Below, piece after piece: positions 8,541-17,203 of a DNA stretch of 64,000 bases; position 1 is the first letter of the stretch, and each line of letters begins with the position of its first letter. Source of the stretch: Ectobacillus sp. JY-23. Its GTDB lineage: Bacteria; Bacillota; Bacilli; Bacillales; Bacillaceae_G. The DNA lies in contig NZ_CP095462.1 of assembly GCF_023022965.1 (NCBI RefSeq), positions 2,956,001-3,020,000 of the forward strand, in the 5' to 3' direction. The position numbers were made by a program, and so were the translations under genes. Below the pieces are notes generated by a model. That model searched no databases and was not told the origin of the DNA. It saw only the letters and a list, made by a program, of their open reading frames with translations.

Positions 8541-10610
8541 TTGAAACAGAAACTACAAAACTTTCAATTGTCTCTCGTTTACAAGTCATTATTTGATTAT
8601 AATCCAAATGCGAGTTATGTCTTAGATACCCAAGGTTCCTTTATTATTGTTAATGATGCGACGTTTACATTAACCGGAAGAACAGAAGATGAGCTATTAA
8701 GTATGAATTTTATTCCTCTTATTCGTGAAGACCACTTGGAAGTAACGCTCATGCACTTTAATGAAGCCTTACAAGGAAAGCAAAGAAGCTTTGATACGGT
8801 TATTTTACATAAAGATGGACGTAGTGTAGATCTTCGTGTGATTGCAGTACCAATTCTGATTCAAGGAGAAATACATGGTGTTATAGGTATTGCGGAAGAC
8901 GTAACAGAAAAGAATAAAATCCAAAAAGAGTTGTTGGTCTCAAAGAGTCAGCTACAAAATATGTTTAATAGCTTGGATGTATGCGTGTGGACACTTGATA
9001 AGGAGTCGTATACCTTTAAAATTTCACCAGCATGTGAAGAAATTTATGGGGTAACAGTAAAAGAATTTCAGGAAGATTGGCAAATATGGCGCAGTTTTAT
9101 CCATCCCGAAGACCAAGAGGAAATAGAGTCGCGGTATCAAGAAGTACTAGGGGGACAGTCCTGGACATCGGAATATCGTATCATTAGCCGGGACGGTAAA
9201 ACAAAGTGGCTGTATAACTATGTGATGCCTATCAAGGATGAAATGGGCAACATTATCCGTTTTGATGGAGTTGTGACAGATATTAGTGGTAGGAGAAAGA
9301 TTGAAGAAGATCTTCACGTTATGGCATTTCAGGATGCACTTACCGGGCTACCTAATCGAAGAATGTTTAATAAGCGACTCGAAAAAGCATTAAAACGCGC
9401 TAAGAAGTGTAACACCAAGCTTGCGGTGATGTATTTAGATTTAGACCGCTTTAAATTTATTAATGATTCATTGGGACATCAAGCAGGAGATCGTTTATTA
9501 CAACTCGTAAGTAAACGTCTAACAGAAACCATGGATGATCGTACCGTTATTTCTCGCCAAGGTGGCGACGAGTTTTCTATTTTAATTGAAAATGTGAAGG
9601 ACATACAGCATATAGAAAGTATTGCAAAATCATTGTTGCATATTATCACGAAGCCGTTGCAGCTTGAGGGGTACGAGTATATTTTAACAACAAGCATTGG
9701 CGTAAGTATCTATCCAGACCATGCAGACACAGCGGATGGTCTTATTAAGCGAGCAGATCAAGCTATGTATCGGGCGAAGGAGAGCGGAAAAAGCAATTTT
9801 AAGATTTATAATCCCGGTATGACACAAGATTTATCACGTATGATGCAAGTAGAACAGGCGCTTCACAAAGCGTTAGAACGTAATGAATTAAGTCTATATT
9901 ACCAGCCAATTGTTGATACTTGTTCATCTCAAATTAATGGCTTTGAAGCTCTTATTCGTTGGAAGCATGCCGAATGGGGATTCATCTCTCCTGCTGAATT
10001 TATTCCAATTGCAGAAGAATCCAGTTTAATTGTTCCAATCGGTGAATGGATTCTTCAAACAGCCTGTATAGAAAATAAAAAATGGCGTGAAAATGGTTTT
10101 CCGAATACATATGTTTCAGTCAATATTTCTGCTAGACAGTTTGAACAAGATCGCTTTGTACAACAAGTGGAAAGAATTTTACAAGAGACGGATATGGAGC
10201 CACATTATTTAAGAATGGAAATCACAGAAACTGCAAGCATGAAGAATGTAGAAAATATGATTGTAAAATTAAATAAGCTAAAAGACTTAGGAATTCAGGT
10301 TGTTTTAGATGATTTTGGCACAGGTTATTCCTCATTAAGCTATCTTCAGAAGCTACCAATCAAGGCGTTGAAAATCGATCAATCGTTTATTCGTGGTATT
10401 AATCAAGACAGCAACCAAGAGGCTATTGTGAAAACAATTATTGGTATGACAAAAGGACTGAAGATGAATGTGATTGCTGAAGGTGTAGAACAAAAACAGC
10501 AGCTGGAATTTTTGCAAGAGCTCGGGTGTTATAAAATGCAGGGATACTTATTCAGCAAACCAATTCCTCTATCCGCCTTTGCACAATTACATGACAATAG
10601 AAGTATATAA
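8541..10610 (+). CDS. PAS-PAS-GGDEF-EAL c-di-GMP signalling protein
   Basis: The 689-residue protein starts at TTG with a GTAGG-type site upstream. It has two PAS/PAC sensory domains (about 12-130 and 140-258), a diguanylate cyclase domain with an intact GGDEF at residues 341-345, and a phosphodiesterase domain with EAL at 469-471, DDFGTGYSS and a C-terminal EGVEQ. Both catalytic signatures look complete, so it could be bifunctional or switchable by the PAS ligand. There is no transmembrane segment, so it is cytoplasmic. The leader holds a c-di-GMP riboswitch, suggesting feedback by its own product or substrate. Confidence 0.93.
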   Translation: MKQKLQNFQLSLVYKSLFDYNPNASYVLDTQGSFIIVNDATFTLTGRTEDELLSMNFIPLIREDHLEVTLMHFNEALQGKQRSFDTVILHKDGRSVDLRVIAVPILIQGEIHGVIGIAEDVTEKNKIQKELLVSKSQLQNMFNSLDVCVWTLDKESYTFKISPACEEIYGVTVKEFQEDWQIWRSFIHPEDQEEIESRYQEVLGGQSWTSEYRIISRDGKTKWLYNYVMPIKDEMGNIIRFDGVVTDISGRRKIEEDLHVMAFQDALTGLPNRRMFNKRLEKALKRAKKCNTKLAVMYLDLDRFKFINDSLGHQAGDRLLQLVSKRLTETMDDRTVISRQGGDEFSILIENVKDIQHIESIAKSLLHIITKPLQLEGYEYILTTSIGVSIYPDHADTADGLIKRADQAMYRAKESGKSNFKIYNPGMTQDLSRMMQVEQALHKALERNELSLYYQPIVDTCSSQINGFEALIRWKHAEWGFISPAEFIPIAEESSLIVPIGEWILQTACIENKKWRENGFPNTYVSVNISARQFEQDRFVQQVERILQETDMEPHYLRMEITETASMKNVENMIVKLNKLKDLGIQVVLDDFGTGYSSLSYLQKLPIKALKIDQSFIRGINQDSNQEAIVKTIIGMTKGLKMNVIAEGVEQKQQLEFLQELGCYKMQGYLFSKPIPLSAFAQLHDNRSI

Positions 10611-10638
10611 AAAAAGCCTCCGACTGGAGGTTTTTTTT
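10611..10638. terminator. Bidirectional terminator between convergent genes
   Basis: AAAAAGCCTCC-GACT-GGAGG plus T-run; the A-run on the left serves the opposite strand. Confidence 0.9.
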
Positions 10639-11122
10639 ATATACGTTCTTTAAAATTAACGCGTTTATTGAGCGCATACATAACTGGAATGCCAACGGTC
10701 ATTACAATTAGTTCACCAGCAGCGGTCGTCAACCAAGTAAATAAAAACGGAAGATCAAGCGCCAAGTTGAGTTCCCAAGCAATAAGGAACATCGTGAACG
10801 TAAATACAATTGTATTAAAAGTCATGCGTGCCAGAATGCTTTTTATATAACGAGCTGAGAAAATAGTAATGGACAGCGCTAAAATGGATTGACCAACCCC
10901 GAATACCAAATCATATGCAACCATTGGTGAAAAGAATAAATTTGTTAAAAATACCCCAAGTACAATGCCATAGAAGTATTTGGGATTAAATACTACCAAA
11001 TGGTTGAACATTTCTGAAACGCGAAATTGAATGTTGGTAAAACCGAATGGCTGAATCAATGCAGAAACAGCAATATACAGTGCGGCTACAATACTATTTA
11101 CAGCTAATGTTTTGATACGCAT
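10637..11122 (-). CDS. queT: QueT-family queuosine-precursor transporter
   Basis: The 161-residue membrane protein has about five hydrophobic helices and the N-terminal pattern VAALYIAVSALIQPFGF and IQFRVSEMFNHL of QueT (DUF988), an S-component-like carrier for a queuosine precursor such as preQ1. The leader contains a preQ1-I riboswitch covering the ribosome-binding site, which independently supports the substrate. Translation should be low when preQ1 is plentiful. Confidence 0.9.
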   Translation of the reverse strand: MRIKTLAVNSIVAALYIAVSALIQPFGFTNIQFRVSEMFNHLVVFNPKYFYGIVLGVFLTNLFFSPMVAYDLVFGVGQSILALSITIFSARYIKSILARMTFNTIVFTFTMFLIAWELNLALDLPFLFTWLTTAAGELIVMTVGIPVMYALNKRVNFKERI

Positions 11123-11130
11123 CGTAATCT

Positions 11131-11169
11131 CTCCTTAGTTTTTTATCGTGGGAGGGTTTCGAACCACGT
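11131..11169 (-). promoter_or_regulatory. preQ1-I riboswitch in the queT leader
   Basis: Read on the minus strand: a stem-loop GTGGTTCGAAACCCTCCCAC followed by an A-rich tail TAAAAAACTAAGGAG. This is the minimal preQ1-I consensus; the tail folds back into the loop as a pseudoknot and contains the Shine-Dalgarno sequence, so control is translational. Confidence 0.92.
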
Positions 11170-11191
11170 TTTTTTATAATCAGAACATCAT

Positions 11192-11219
11192 CGTATAACG
11201 TTACGGTTACAAGCGTCAA
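11192..11219 (-). promoter_or_regulatory. Sigma-A promoter of queT
   Basis: Minus strand TTGACG (11219-11214), a 16-bp spacer and TATACG (11197-11192), upstream of the riboswitch. Confidence 0.65.
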
Positions 11220-11343
11220 CAGGAAATTGCATGTAAAGCGGTTGTATTTCATAAAAAAGTTCTTTCCATTTTGATACAGTCAATGGTGTGATAAAATTAT
11301 ATTTGTATAAGTAAAACCCCGATATGTAGAAGGAGGTTGTTTT

Positions 11344-12126
11344 TTGAGTTATAAAGCAGTGTTTTTAGATATTGACGGTACGATTTTGCCGCACGGGAAA
11401 CAAATTGCCAATGAAACAAAAGGTGCTATCGCAAGGCTGAAAGAGAAAGGTATGCATGTTGTGATTGCTACGGGGCGTGCTCCTTACTTTGCACAGCCCG
11501 TTATCGCTGATTTAGGAATCGATTCCATGATTTTTTTCAACGGTTCGTATGCGTTGCATGAAGGAAATGTAATTCATGAAACACCAATTGATAAAAAGGT
11601 GCTAGAAAAATTGCATATAAAGACAATGGAACATCAACATCCCCTTACGTATCTAGCGGGAACAGAATTTAGAGCAACTGCATTAGAACATCCATATGTC
11701 ATAGAAGCATTTTCGCAAGACCCATGGAAGCCAGAGCTTGCTTCTCATACATTTTGGCAAGAACAACATATTTATCAGTTGTTTTTACATTGTGAAGCCC
11801 AAGAGGAACGCTTATATCAAGAGCATATTCCGGAGCTTGATTTCAGACGCTGGAGTCAATCTACGATGCGTACTTGCGATGTAAACTTGTCAACAGGTAC
11901 AAAGGCAACGGGCATTGAAAAAATTCTGGAACGTATTGGAATTGCGCCTGATGAGGCGGTGGCATTTGGAGATGGCTTAAACGATGTTGAGATGCTAACA
12001 ATGGTTGGGATGGGTGTAGCTATGGGAAATGCGGCACCTGAAGTGCAAGCATATGCGAATATGGTTACTAAAACGGCAGAGGAACACGGTGTAAAGTATG
12101 GTTTAGAGAAATTAGGATTGCTGTAA
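11344..12126 (+). CDS. Cof-type HAD-superfamily phosphatase
   Basis: A TTG start follows AAGGAGG at 11330. The 260-residue protein carries HAD motif I DIDGT (nucleophile Asp9, acid Asp11), motif II (IATGRAP), the motif III lysine region (GTKATGIEKI) and motif IV GDGLND (Asp210, Asp214). The size of the cap between motifs II and III fits the C2-cap Cof subfamily, which dephosphorylates sugar phosphates, flavin or pyridoxal phosphates. The substrate cannot be deduced. Confidence 0.9.
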   Translation: MSYKAVFLDIDGTILPHGKQIANETKGAIARLKEKGMHVVIATGRAPYFAQPVIADLGIDSMIFFNGSYALHEGNVIHETPIDKKVLEKLHIKTMEHQHPLTYLAGTEFRATALEHPYVIEAFSQDPWKPELASHTFWQEQHIYQLFLHCEAQEERLYQEHIPELDFRRWSQSTMRTCDVNLSTGTKATGIEKILERIGIAPDEAVAFGDGLNDVEMLTMVGMGVAMGNAAPEVQAYANMVTKTAEEHGVKYGLEKLGLL

Positions 12127-12198
12127 AGCGTTATAACAGACACTAAAGTCTCAATATGATACGATGGATGAACAGTAAGATAAATATGGAGGGTTTCT

Positions 12199-12915
12199 AT
12201 GAAAATTGAAATATGGTCTGACTTTATGTGTCCGTTTTGTTATATTGGTGAACATCGTTTAAAGGCGGCTTTAGAGCAGTTTCCGCATAAAAATGAAGTT
12301 GAATTCGTATACCGTAGCTTTGAACTAGATCCGAACGCAAAGCGTGATTATGATACGGATATTTATGGCTTATTAGCAGTAAAGTATGGTACGAGTGTAG
12401 CGCAAGCAAAAGCAATGAATGCGAATCTTGCAGAACAAGGAAAACAGGATGGTTTAACATTCAATTTCGATAACTTTGTGCCAACTAACTCGTTTGATGC
12501 TCATCGTCTCTCGCACTATGCAGCAACACAGGGTAAGATGGATGAATTTATGGAACGCGGGTTTTATGCAGGATTTACGGAAGGAAAGCATCTTGGCGAC
12601 CATGAGACGTTACTTGCACTTGCGGCTGAGGTTGGTTTGAATACTGAAGAAGCTGCCGCAGTCCTTGCTGGTGATGCTTTTGCAAAGGAAGTTCGTGCAG
12701 ATGAGCAGGAAGGTGCAGCACTTGGAATCACTGGCGTTCCATTCTTTGTCATTAATCGCAAATATGCAATTTCAGGAGCGCAGCCAACAGAACTATTTCT
12801 ACAAACGCTACAAAAGGTATGGGATGAAGAACAACCCCTTACAATGATTAACGGAGCTGATAGTGCCGTTTGTACGGATGAGGGTTGTGAAGTACCTAAA
12901 AATAAAGAGAGTTAA
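12199..12915 (+). CDS. FrnE-like DsbA-family oxidoreductase
   Basis: The 238-residue cytoplasmic thioredoxin-fold protein has CPFC at residues 11-14 directly after the first strand, an inserted helical domain, and the cis-proline segment GITGVPFFV. There is no signal peptide. The family (YwbO/FrnE) is a thiol oxidoreductase or isomerase often linked with oxidative stress. A Cys pair near the C-terminus (CTDEGC) is extra and could act as a resolving site. Confidence 0.88.
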   Translation: MKIEIWSDFMCPFCYIGEHRLKAALEQFPHKNEVEFVYRSFELDPNAKRDYDTDIYGLLAVKYGTSVAQAKAMNANLAEQGKQDGLTFNFDNFVPTNSFDAHRLSHYAATQGKMDEFMERGFYAGFTEGKHLGDHETLLALAAEVGLNTEEAAAVLAGDAFAKEVRADEQEGAALGITGVPFFVINRKYAISGAQPTELFLQTLQKVWDEEQPLTMINGADSAVCTDEGCEVPKNKES

Positions 12916-12949
12916 AGAGAGTGTCCAAAGCTTTGGACACTCTCTTTTT
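12914..12949 (+). terminator. Terminator after the FrnE-like gene
   Basis: A perfect 34-bp palindrome with 17-bp arms (12914-12930, 12931-12947); the stop codon TAA lies at its left edge. Confidence 0.9.
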
Positions 12950-12956
12950 GGTGAAT

Positions 12957-13030
12957 TTGTTAAAGTGTAATGCTGATAATGGGCACTTGTTATTGGAGTG
13001 GGAAGCGAATCTTTGTGAAGTCAACAACAA
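12957..13030 (+). repeat. Decayed copy of the dispersed Bacillus repeat
   Basis: TTGTTAAAGTGTAATGCTGATAATGGGCACTTGTTATTGGAGTGGGAAGCGA is a worn version of the head and start of the family seen at 35729 and 59671. Confidence 0.45.
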
Positions 13031-13113
13031 GCTATAATAGAGCCTTTACATGAAGCATAGTTTATGAAGATATTGCCAAATATAAAGAAAAACAAGTGAA
13101 AGGAGAGTGTGAT

Positions 13114-14598
13114 ATGAGACAAGAAGGCGGATTTGGGACACCAATTGAATCTATTGCTGTTTTGGTTGAAATGTTTCAAAAGTCTAAGGACTTTATTCAA
13201 TTTTCCTTACCGGGCTCTCCTCAGATTACAATCTCCTTTTTTCGTACCATGATTAATGAGGAAACATTACATCGGGACGTGTTACCGCATGTTCCAGCAG
13301 ATGTTTCATCGCTTGTTGATTTACAAATTGCATTACCGATAGAAGCTATGGAGCTTACAAGAAATATTGAACAGATATCAAGCAAGGTACTGAATGGATA
13401 TGCAATGATTGAAGATGGAAGTGACACTTGTCTTCTCATTGCAATATGCAATAAAGAAGGCAGGCAAATTGCAACGGCTGAAATTGAGTATAATGTGGTC
13501 GGCCCGCAAGAAGCTTTTGTAGAACTAATAGATATCAATTTAAACATGCTGCGAAGGAGATTACCGACTCCTTACCTATGTGTGGAAGAATTAGAAATTG
13601 GCACACTTTCGCATACAAGAGTGGCAGTTGTTTTTATTGATGGAATTGCGAATCAAGATAATATCAAACATGTAACAGATAAGCTGAAAAATATTGAAAT
13701 TGATCATATCCAAGACAGTTCATATGTAATACGTATGATTGAAGATAATCCAAACTCGCTCTTTCCGCAAGCCATTAACACGGAGCGGCCTGATCGTGTA
13801 GCAGGTGTTTTGGCAGAAGGCAAAATTGCTGTGTTGGTGAATGGCTCTCCTTTTGCCATTACATTACCAACCACACTAGTTGAATTTTTCTCAACCTCAG
13901 AAGATTATAACTTGCCTTGGATTATGGCTTCCACTTTTCGTTTATTGCGTCTGTTTTCTGTATTGTTTTCCATGCTGGCCACACCCTTGTACGTGGCGGT
14001 ACTTACTTATCATTATGAGCTAATTCCTAAGGAACTGTTAAGAACATTAATCGCTTCTAGAAGTACCATTCCATTTCCACCGGTAATTGAAGCTCTTTTT
14101 TTGGAAGTTGTCATTGAGCTACTTCGTGAGGCGGGTGCTCGCCTGCCGTCTAAAGTGGCCTTAACAGTTGGTATTGTAGGCGGTATCGTTATTGGGCAAG
14201 CAGCAGTTGAAGCGAGCTTAACGAGCAACATATTAATTATTATTGTTGCTTTATCTGCATTATCGTCCTTTACAACACCTATCTATAAAATTGGCAATAC
14301 AATCCGTTTGACCCGCTTTCCGCTCATTTTATCCGCTCAGTTTTTGGGGATGTTTGGTATCGTATGTTTTAGCTTATTTATGTTAACGCATTTGGTGCGA
14401 GCGCAATCGTTAGGAAGACCGTATTTAGCACCCTTTTATCCGACGCGAATATCGGATTGGAAGGATAGCTTTGTGCGAATGCCGATTTCTTCTTTTTTTA
14501 GCCGTCCTATTACAGCACGAGCTCGCTATAATAAACGATTTGATAAACATGTGGTAGATAAGCATAAGTCTAAGCCTAAAAATGATTTTACAGACTAG
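13114..14598 (+). CDS. Spore germinant receptor subunit A (GerA family)
   Basis: I place the start at ATG 13114 because AAAGGAGAG lies just upstream; a GTG at 13096 would put that site inside the gene. The 494-residue product has a soluble N-terminal domain (1-240), about five transmembrane helices, the family segment FPPVIEALFLEVVIELLREA, and a basic C-terminal tail. With the next two genes it forms an A-B-C receptor in the spore inner membrane that senses nutrients and triggers germination. The ligand is not predictable. A weak sigma-G-like -10 (CATAGTT) lies near 13056. Confidence 0.93.
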   Translation: MRQEGGFGTPIESIAVLVEMFQKSKDFIQFSLPGSPQITISFFRTMINEETLHRDVLPHVPADVSSLVDLQIALPIEAMELTRNIEQISSKVLNGYAMIEDGSDTCLLIAICNKEGRQIATAEIEYNVVGPQEAFVELIDINLNMLRRRLPTPYLCVEELEIGTLSHTRVAVVFIDGIANQDNIKHVTDKLKNIEIDHIQDSSYVIRMIEDNPNSLFPQAINTERPDRVAGVLAEGKIAVLVNGSPFAITLPTTLVEFFSTSEDYNLPWIMASTFRLLRLFSVLFSMLATPLYVAVLTYHYELIPKELLRTLIASRSTIPFPPVIEALFLEVVIELLREAGARLPSKVALTVGIVGGIVIGQAAVEASLTSNILIIIVALSALSSFTTPIYKIGNTIRLTRFPLILSAQFLGMFGIVCFSLFMLTHLVRAQSLGRPYLAPFYPTRISDWKDSFVRMPISSFFSRPITARARYNKRFDKHVVDKHKSKPKNDFTD

Positions 14599-14613
14599 AA
14601 AGCAGGTGCTTCA

Positions 14614-15702
14614 ATGAAGACGATACCTGTTCAATATCAAGTTTCTCCTTATTTGGTCTTTTTTTTGATTCATGCTATGCAGGTTGGTGTGGGAATGCTT
14701 GGATTTGAGCGAATTATTGCCAAGTTTGTTGGCAACGATAGCTGGATTAGTGTGTTATTAGCCGGTGTGAGTATAAATGTTATTATTTGGATGATGTATA
14801 AGCTAGTGGGCGGAGAGCAGAAGGATCTTATCGAAATTCATCGGGCGGTATGGGGGAAATGGCTAGGAGGATTATTTAGCCTCTTCTTTTTAGGGTATCT
14901 ATTTATATCAGGAACAGTTGTTTTACGTACTTATATTGAGGTGCTACAGGTTTGGATGTTCTCTAATATCTCAACCTGGATCTTTGCGGTTGTATTATTA
15001 ATCTTGGCTTATTATATCGTTTCAGGCGGATTTCGAGTTGTAGGAGGAATGGCTTTTTTTGGGATGGTCATTCCGTTATTTCTGGTCTTTACCGTATTTT
15101 ATCCAATTGGATATGCTGAATTTCGAAATTTATTGCCCATATTCAATCATTCTCCCATGGAAGTTGTCAAAGGCATGCAAGGGGCTTTATTCAGTATCTT
15201 AGGTTTTGAAGTGTTTCTCATTTATTACCCTTTTGTGAAAGATGGGAAAAAATCGCAAAAGTTTGCGCATGCGGGAGCATTACTCACTACGGCAGGCTAT
15301 ACATATCTAATGATACTTTCGTTAGCTTTCTTTAGCAAAGAACAACTTTCGCAAAGTATATGGGCGTATTTAAGTATGATTAAAGTAATTGAATTTCCTT
15401 TTATAGAGCGATTTGAATATATTTTAATTTCATTATGGGCTTTTGTAATTTTGCCTAACTTTGTTGTTAACTTTTGGGCTGCAAGCCGAGGGTTAAAGGT
15501 ACTGTTTAAAGCCAAACAAAAATACTTTCTGTGCATTCTTTTAATAGCTGCTTTACTGTTGGTGAATTGGATGGATGACCGGGAGAAAGTGAATATGATG
15601 AATACAATGGTTGGGAAGATAGGAGCAGCATTTATATATGGATATCTTCCATTGCTTCTTTTGCTTCAAACCATTAAACAAAAAATGAGGAAACAAGCAT
15701 GA
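14614..15702 (+). CDS. Spore germinant receptor subunit B (GerAB/APC-like permease)
   Basis: The 362-residue protein has about ten transmembrane helices and the GerAB/ArcD/ProY-type N-terminus (VSPYLVFFLIHAMQVGVGMLG). It resembles amino-acid/polyamine permeases and probably binds the germinant. It is 15 bp after subunit A and overlaps subunit C by 4 bp (ATGA). Confidence 0.93.
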   Translation: MKTIPVQYQVSPYLVFFLIHAMQVGVGMLGFERIIAKFVGNDSWISVLLAGVSINVIIWMMYKLVGGEQKDLIEIHRAVWGKWLGGLFSLFFLGYLFISGTVVLRTYIEVLQVWMFSNISTWIFAVVLLILAYYIVSGGFRVVGGMAFFGMVIPLFLVFTVFYPIGYAEFRNLLPIFNHSPMEVVKGMQGALFSILGFEVFLIYYPFVKDGKKSQKFAHAGALLTTAGYTYLMILSLAFFSKEQLSQSIWAYLSMIKVIEFPFIERFEYILISLWAFVILPNFVVNFWAASRGLKVLFKAKQKYFLCILLIAALLLVNWMDDREKVNMMNTMVGKIGAAFIYGYLPLLLLLQTIKQKMRKQA

Positions 15703-16757
15703 AACGTGGATTGATATGTTTACTTTGTGTCTTGTTAGTAGCATGTAGTCAAGCCAAAATTTTAGATGATTTATACCTAGTGCAGATTATGGGATTTGAC
15801 TATCTTGGTAATCGTACATTAAAGGGAATGTTTGTGGTGTCCTTATATCGAAAGGAAAATCGTGTTCAAACGAAAGTGTTTTCTGCTACGGGTAAAACAG
15901 GAAAAGAAGCTAAGGAAAAAGCAGATTTAAAATCCGCTTTGCCTCTGGAAACGGGGCAGGTACGTGTTATTTTATTCAGCGAGGCGTTTGCTCGTCATGG
16001 CATTCAAGAAATTGTCAACACGCTACATCGAATTCCTAAAGTAGGAAACTTAGCTTATCCTGCTGTTACTGGTGGAGATTTACAAAAAATTTTGAGCAAA
16101 GAATATGATGAAGAAGAAGGAGTGGTTGAGGGGCTCTCTTCTTTATTTGAACAAGAGATTAAAACAGGAACAGTACCAAGATCTAACTTATACTTGCTAT
16201 CCAATAGCTTATACGATGATGCCAGAGATGCTTTCTTGCCGTACATCATGCAAGATAAGGATAGTATTCGAATAGCTGGAATTGCTCTTTTTCATAAAGA
16301 TCGAATGAGAGACATTTTGCCAGCTAAGAACATGTTTATATTTAAAGCTTTGGTTGATGGTTTTAGCAATGGAGCATACAGTTTTCGGTTTAAAAACCAG
16401 TTTGCAGTCATTGAAAACATTAATGCCAAAACAGATTATAAAGTGCAAAACAGTTCTGTGTTACATATAAACATGAAGGTTAAAGGGAAAATTCAAGAAT
16501 TTACAGAAGAGAAAAATTTAGAGGTGCCAAAATTGGTTCGACAGGTTGAAAAAGAAATGGAACGGTCGGCACAGAAAGAAGTAGAGCAGCTCATTCTTCG
16601 TTTTCAGGAAAAAGGCGTGGATCCTTTGGGACTAGGAAGAGTGTACCGAGCAAAAGATCGCAATTGGAATGAAAAGAAATGGCGCTCAGATTATGCAAAC
16701 TTAAAAGTGAAGGTTCATGTACAGGTGAAGGTTGTACAATCAGGTGTTGTCGAATAA
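15699..16757 (+). CDS. Spore germinant receptor lipoprotein subunit C
   Basis: The 352-residue lipoprotein has a short signal and lipobox LVAC (Cys16), followed by a Ger(x)C-type mature domain (LYLVQIMGFDYLGN near the start; EVEQLILRFQEKGVDPLGLGRVYR near the end). It completes the A-B-C operon. Confidence 0.93.
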   Translation: MKRGLICLLCVLLVACSQAKILDDLYLVQIMGFDYLGNRTLKGMFVVSLYRKENRVQTKVFSATGKTGKEAKEKADLKSALPLETGQVRVILFSEAFARHGIQEIVNTLHRIPKVGNLAYPAVTGGDLQKILSKEYDEEEGVVEGLSSLFEQEIKTGTVPRSNLYLLSNSLYDDARDAFLPYIMQDKDSIRIAGIALFHKDRMRDILPAKNMFIFKALVDGFSNGAYSFRFKNQFAVIENINAKTDYKVQNSSVLHINMKVKGKIQEFTEEKNLEVPKLVRQVEKEMERSAQKEVEQLILRFQEKGVDPLGLGRVYRAKDRNWNEKKWRSDYANLKVKVHVQVKVVQSGVVE

Positions 16758-16771
16758 CTTTGACAGGAAGC

Positions 16772-16811
16772 TGCATATTTCCGCGGAAATAAACAAAAAC
16801 CTCAATATGCA
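16772..16811. promoter_or_regulatory. Nested inverted repeats after the ger operon
   Basis: TGCATATT (16772) and AATATGCA (16804) pair; the palindrome TTTCCGCGGAAA (16778-16789) overlaps the left arm. There is no T-run, so this is a poor terminator and may be a protein site or a processing hairpin. Confidence 0.4.
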
Positions 16812-16848
16812 ACATATTCCACTAAGATTATTGCACAGTTTGTCGGTT

Positions 16849-16855
16849 CATACTA
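16849..16855 (+). promoter_or_regulatory. Sigma-G-like promoter of the 52-residue protein gene
   Basis: CATACTA matches the sigma-G -10 consensus exactly; AGATTA about 18 bp upstream is a fair -35 match. The predicted start site is about 27 bp before the gene. Confidence 0.55.
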
Positions 16856-16889
16856 AGAATGCTTGATTCTTTATAAGGAGTGAGTGAAA

Positions 16890-17048
16890 ATGGGCAGAGG
16901 TAAAGCATTTCACAGCAAGAAAAAAGGCCATGAACCACAGCCACCCAAGCATGCGCAAAACAATAAGGTAGCCGATGAGCATCACCTCGAAGATCTACCA
17001 GAATTGGTAACGCTCGAAGCGTATAAAAATAGCTTGAAAAAAGGATAA
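16890..17048 (+). CDS. Small hydrophilic protein, probably forespore-expressed
   Basis: A 52-residue frame follows AAGGAG with 9-nt spacing. It begins MGRGKAFHSKKKGHEPQ and is rich in Lys, His and Glu, with an acidic helix near the end (LEDLPELVTLEAYKNSL). There is no signal or membrane segment. I do not recognise the family. Evidence for reality: good ribosome-binding site, sigma-G-like -10, and a strong terminator overlapping the stop codon. Location next to a germination operon suggests a spore-specific protein; that is inference. Confidence 0.75.
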   Translation: MGRGKAFHSKKKGHEPQPPKHAQNNKVADEHHLEDLPELVTLEAYKNSLKKG

Positions 17049-17078
17049 AAGGAGCTGCATATGCAGCTCCTTTTATCC
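17043..17078. terminator. Terminator with perfect 18-bp arms
   Basis: GGATAAAAGGAGCTGCAT is followed immediately by its complement; the stop codon of the small gene is inside the left arm. Confidence 0.8.
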
Positions 17079-17081
17079 CTA

Positions 17082-17203
17082 TGGCAGCTCCAGCGGCTAA
17101 CTCCTTCGGTGTGAGAATCTCGCCCCATAAAAGGCAAAAAGCGCCTTTTTGTGCCGGGAACCTCAGCCCTATGGAGGTAATTAAGCCGCTTGCGCTTTTC
17201 TTA
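17082..17203 (-). repeat. REP-like element abutting the glsA stop codon
   Basis: On the minus strand TAAGAAAAGCGCAAGCGGCT begins at the stop codon and runs on to CTCCATAGGGCTGAGGTTC. A close relative starts at the stop codon of the glutamate synthase gene (41845-41893). The right part also contains a GGC-AAAAAG/CTTTTT-GTGCC hairpin that may terminate glsA. Confidence 0.6.

Noticed and set aside
13056..13062. Sigma-G promoter for the ger operon (CATAGTT)
   Set aside because: The -10 is only partly matching and no good -35 lies 17-18 bp upstream, so it is mentioned but not called.
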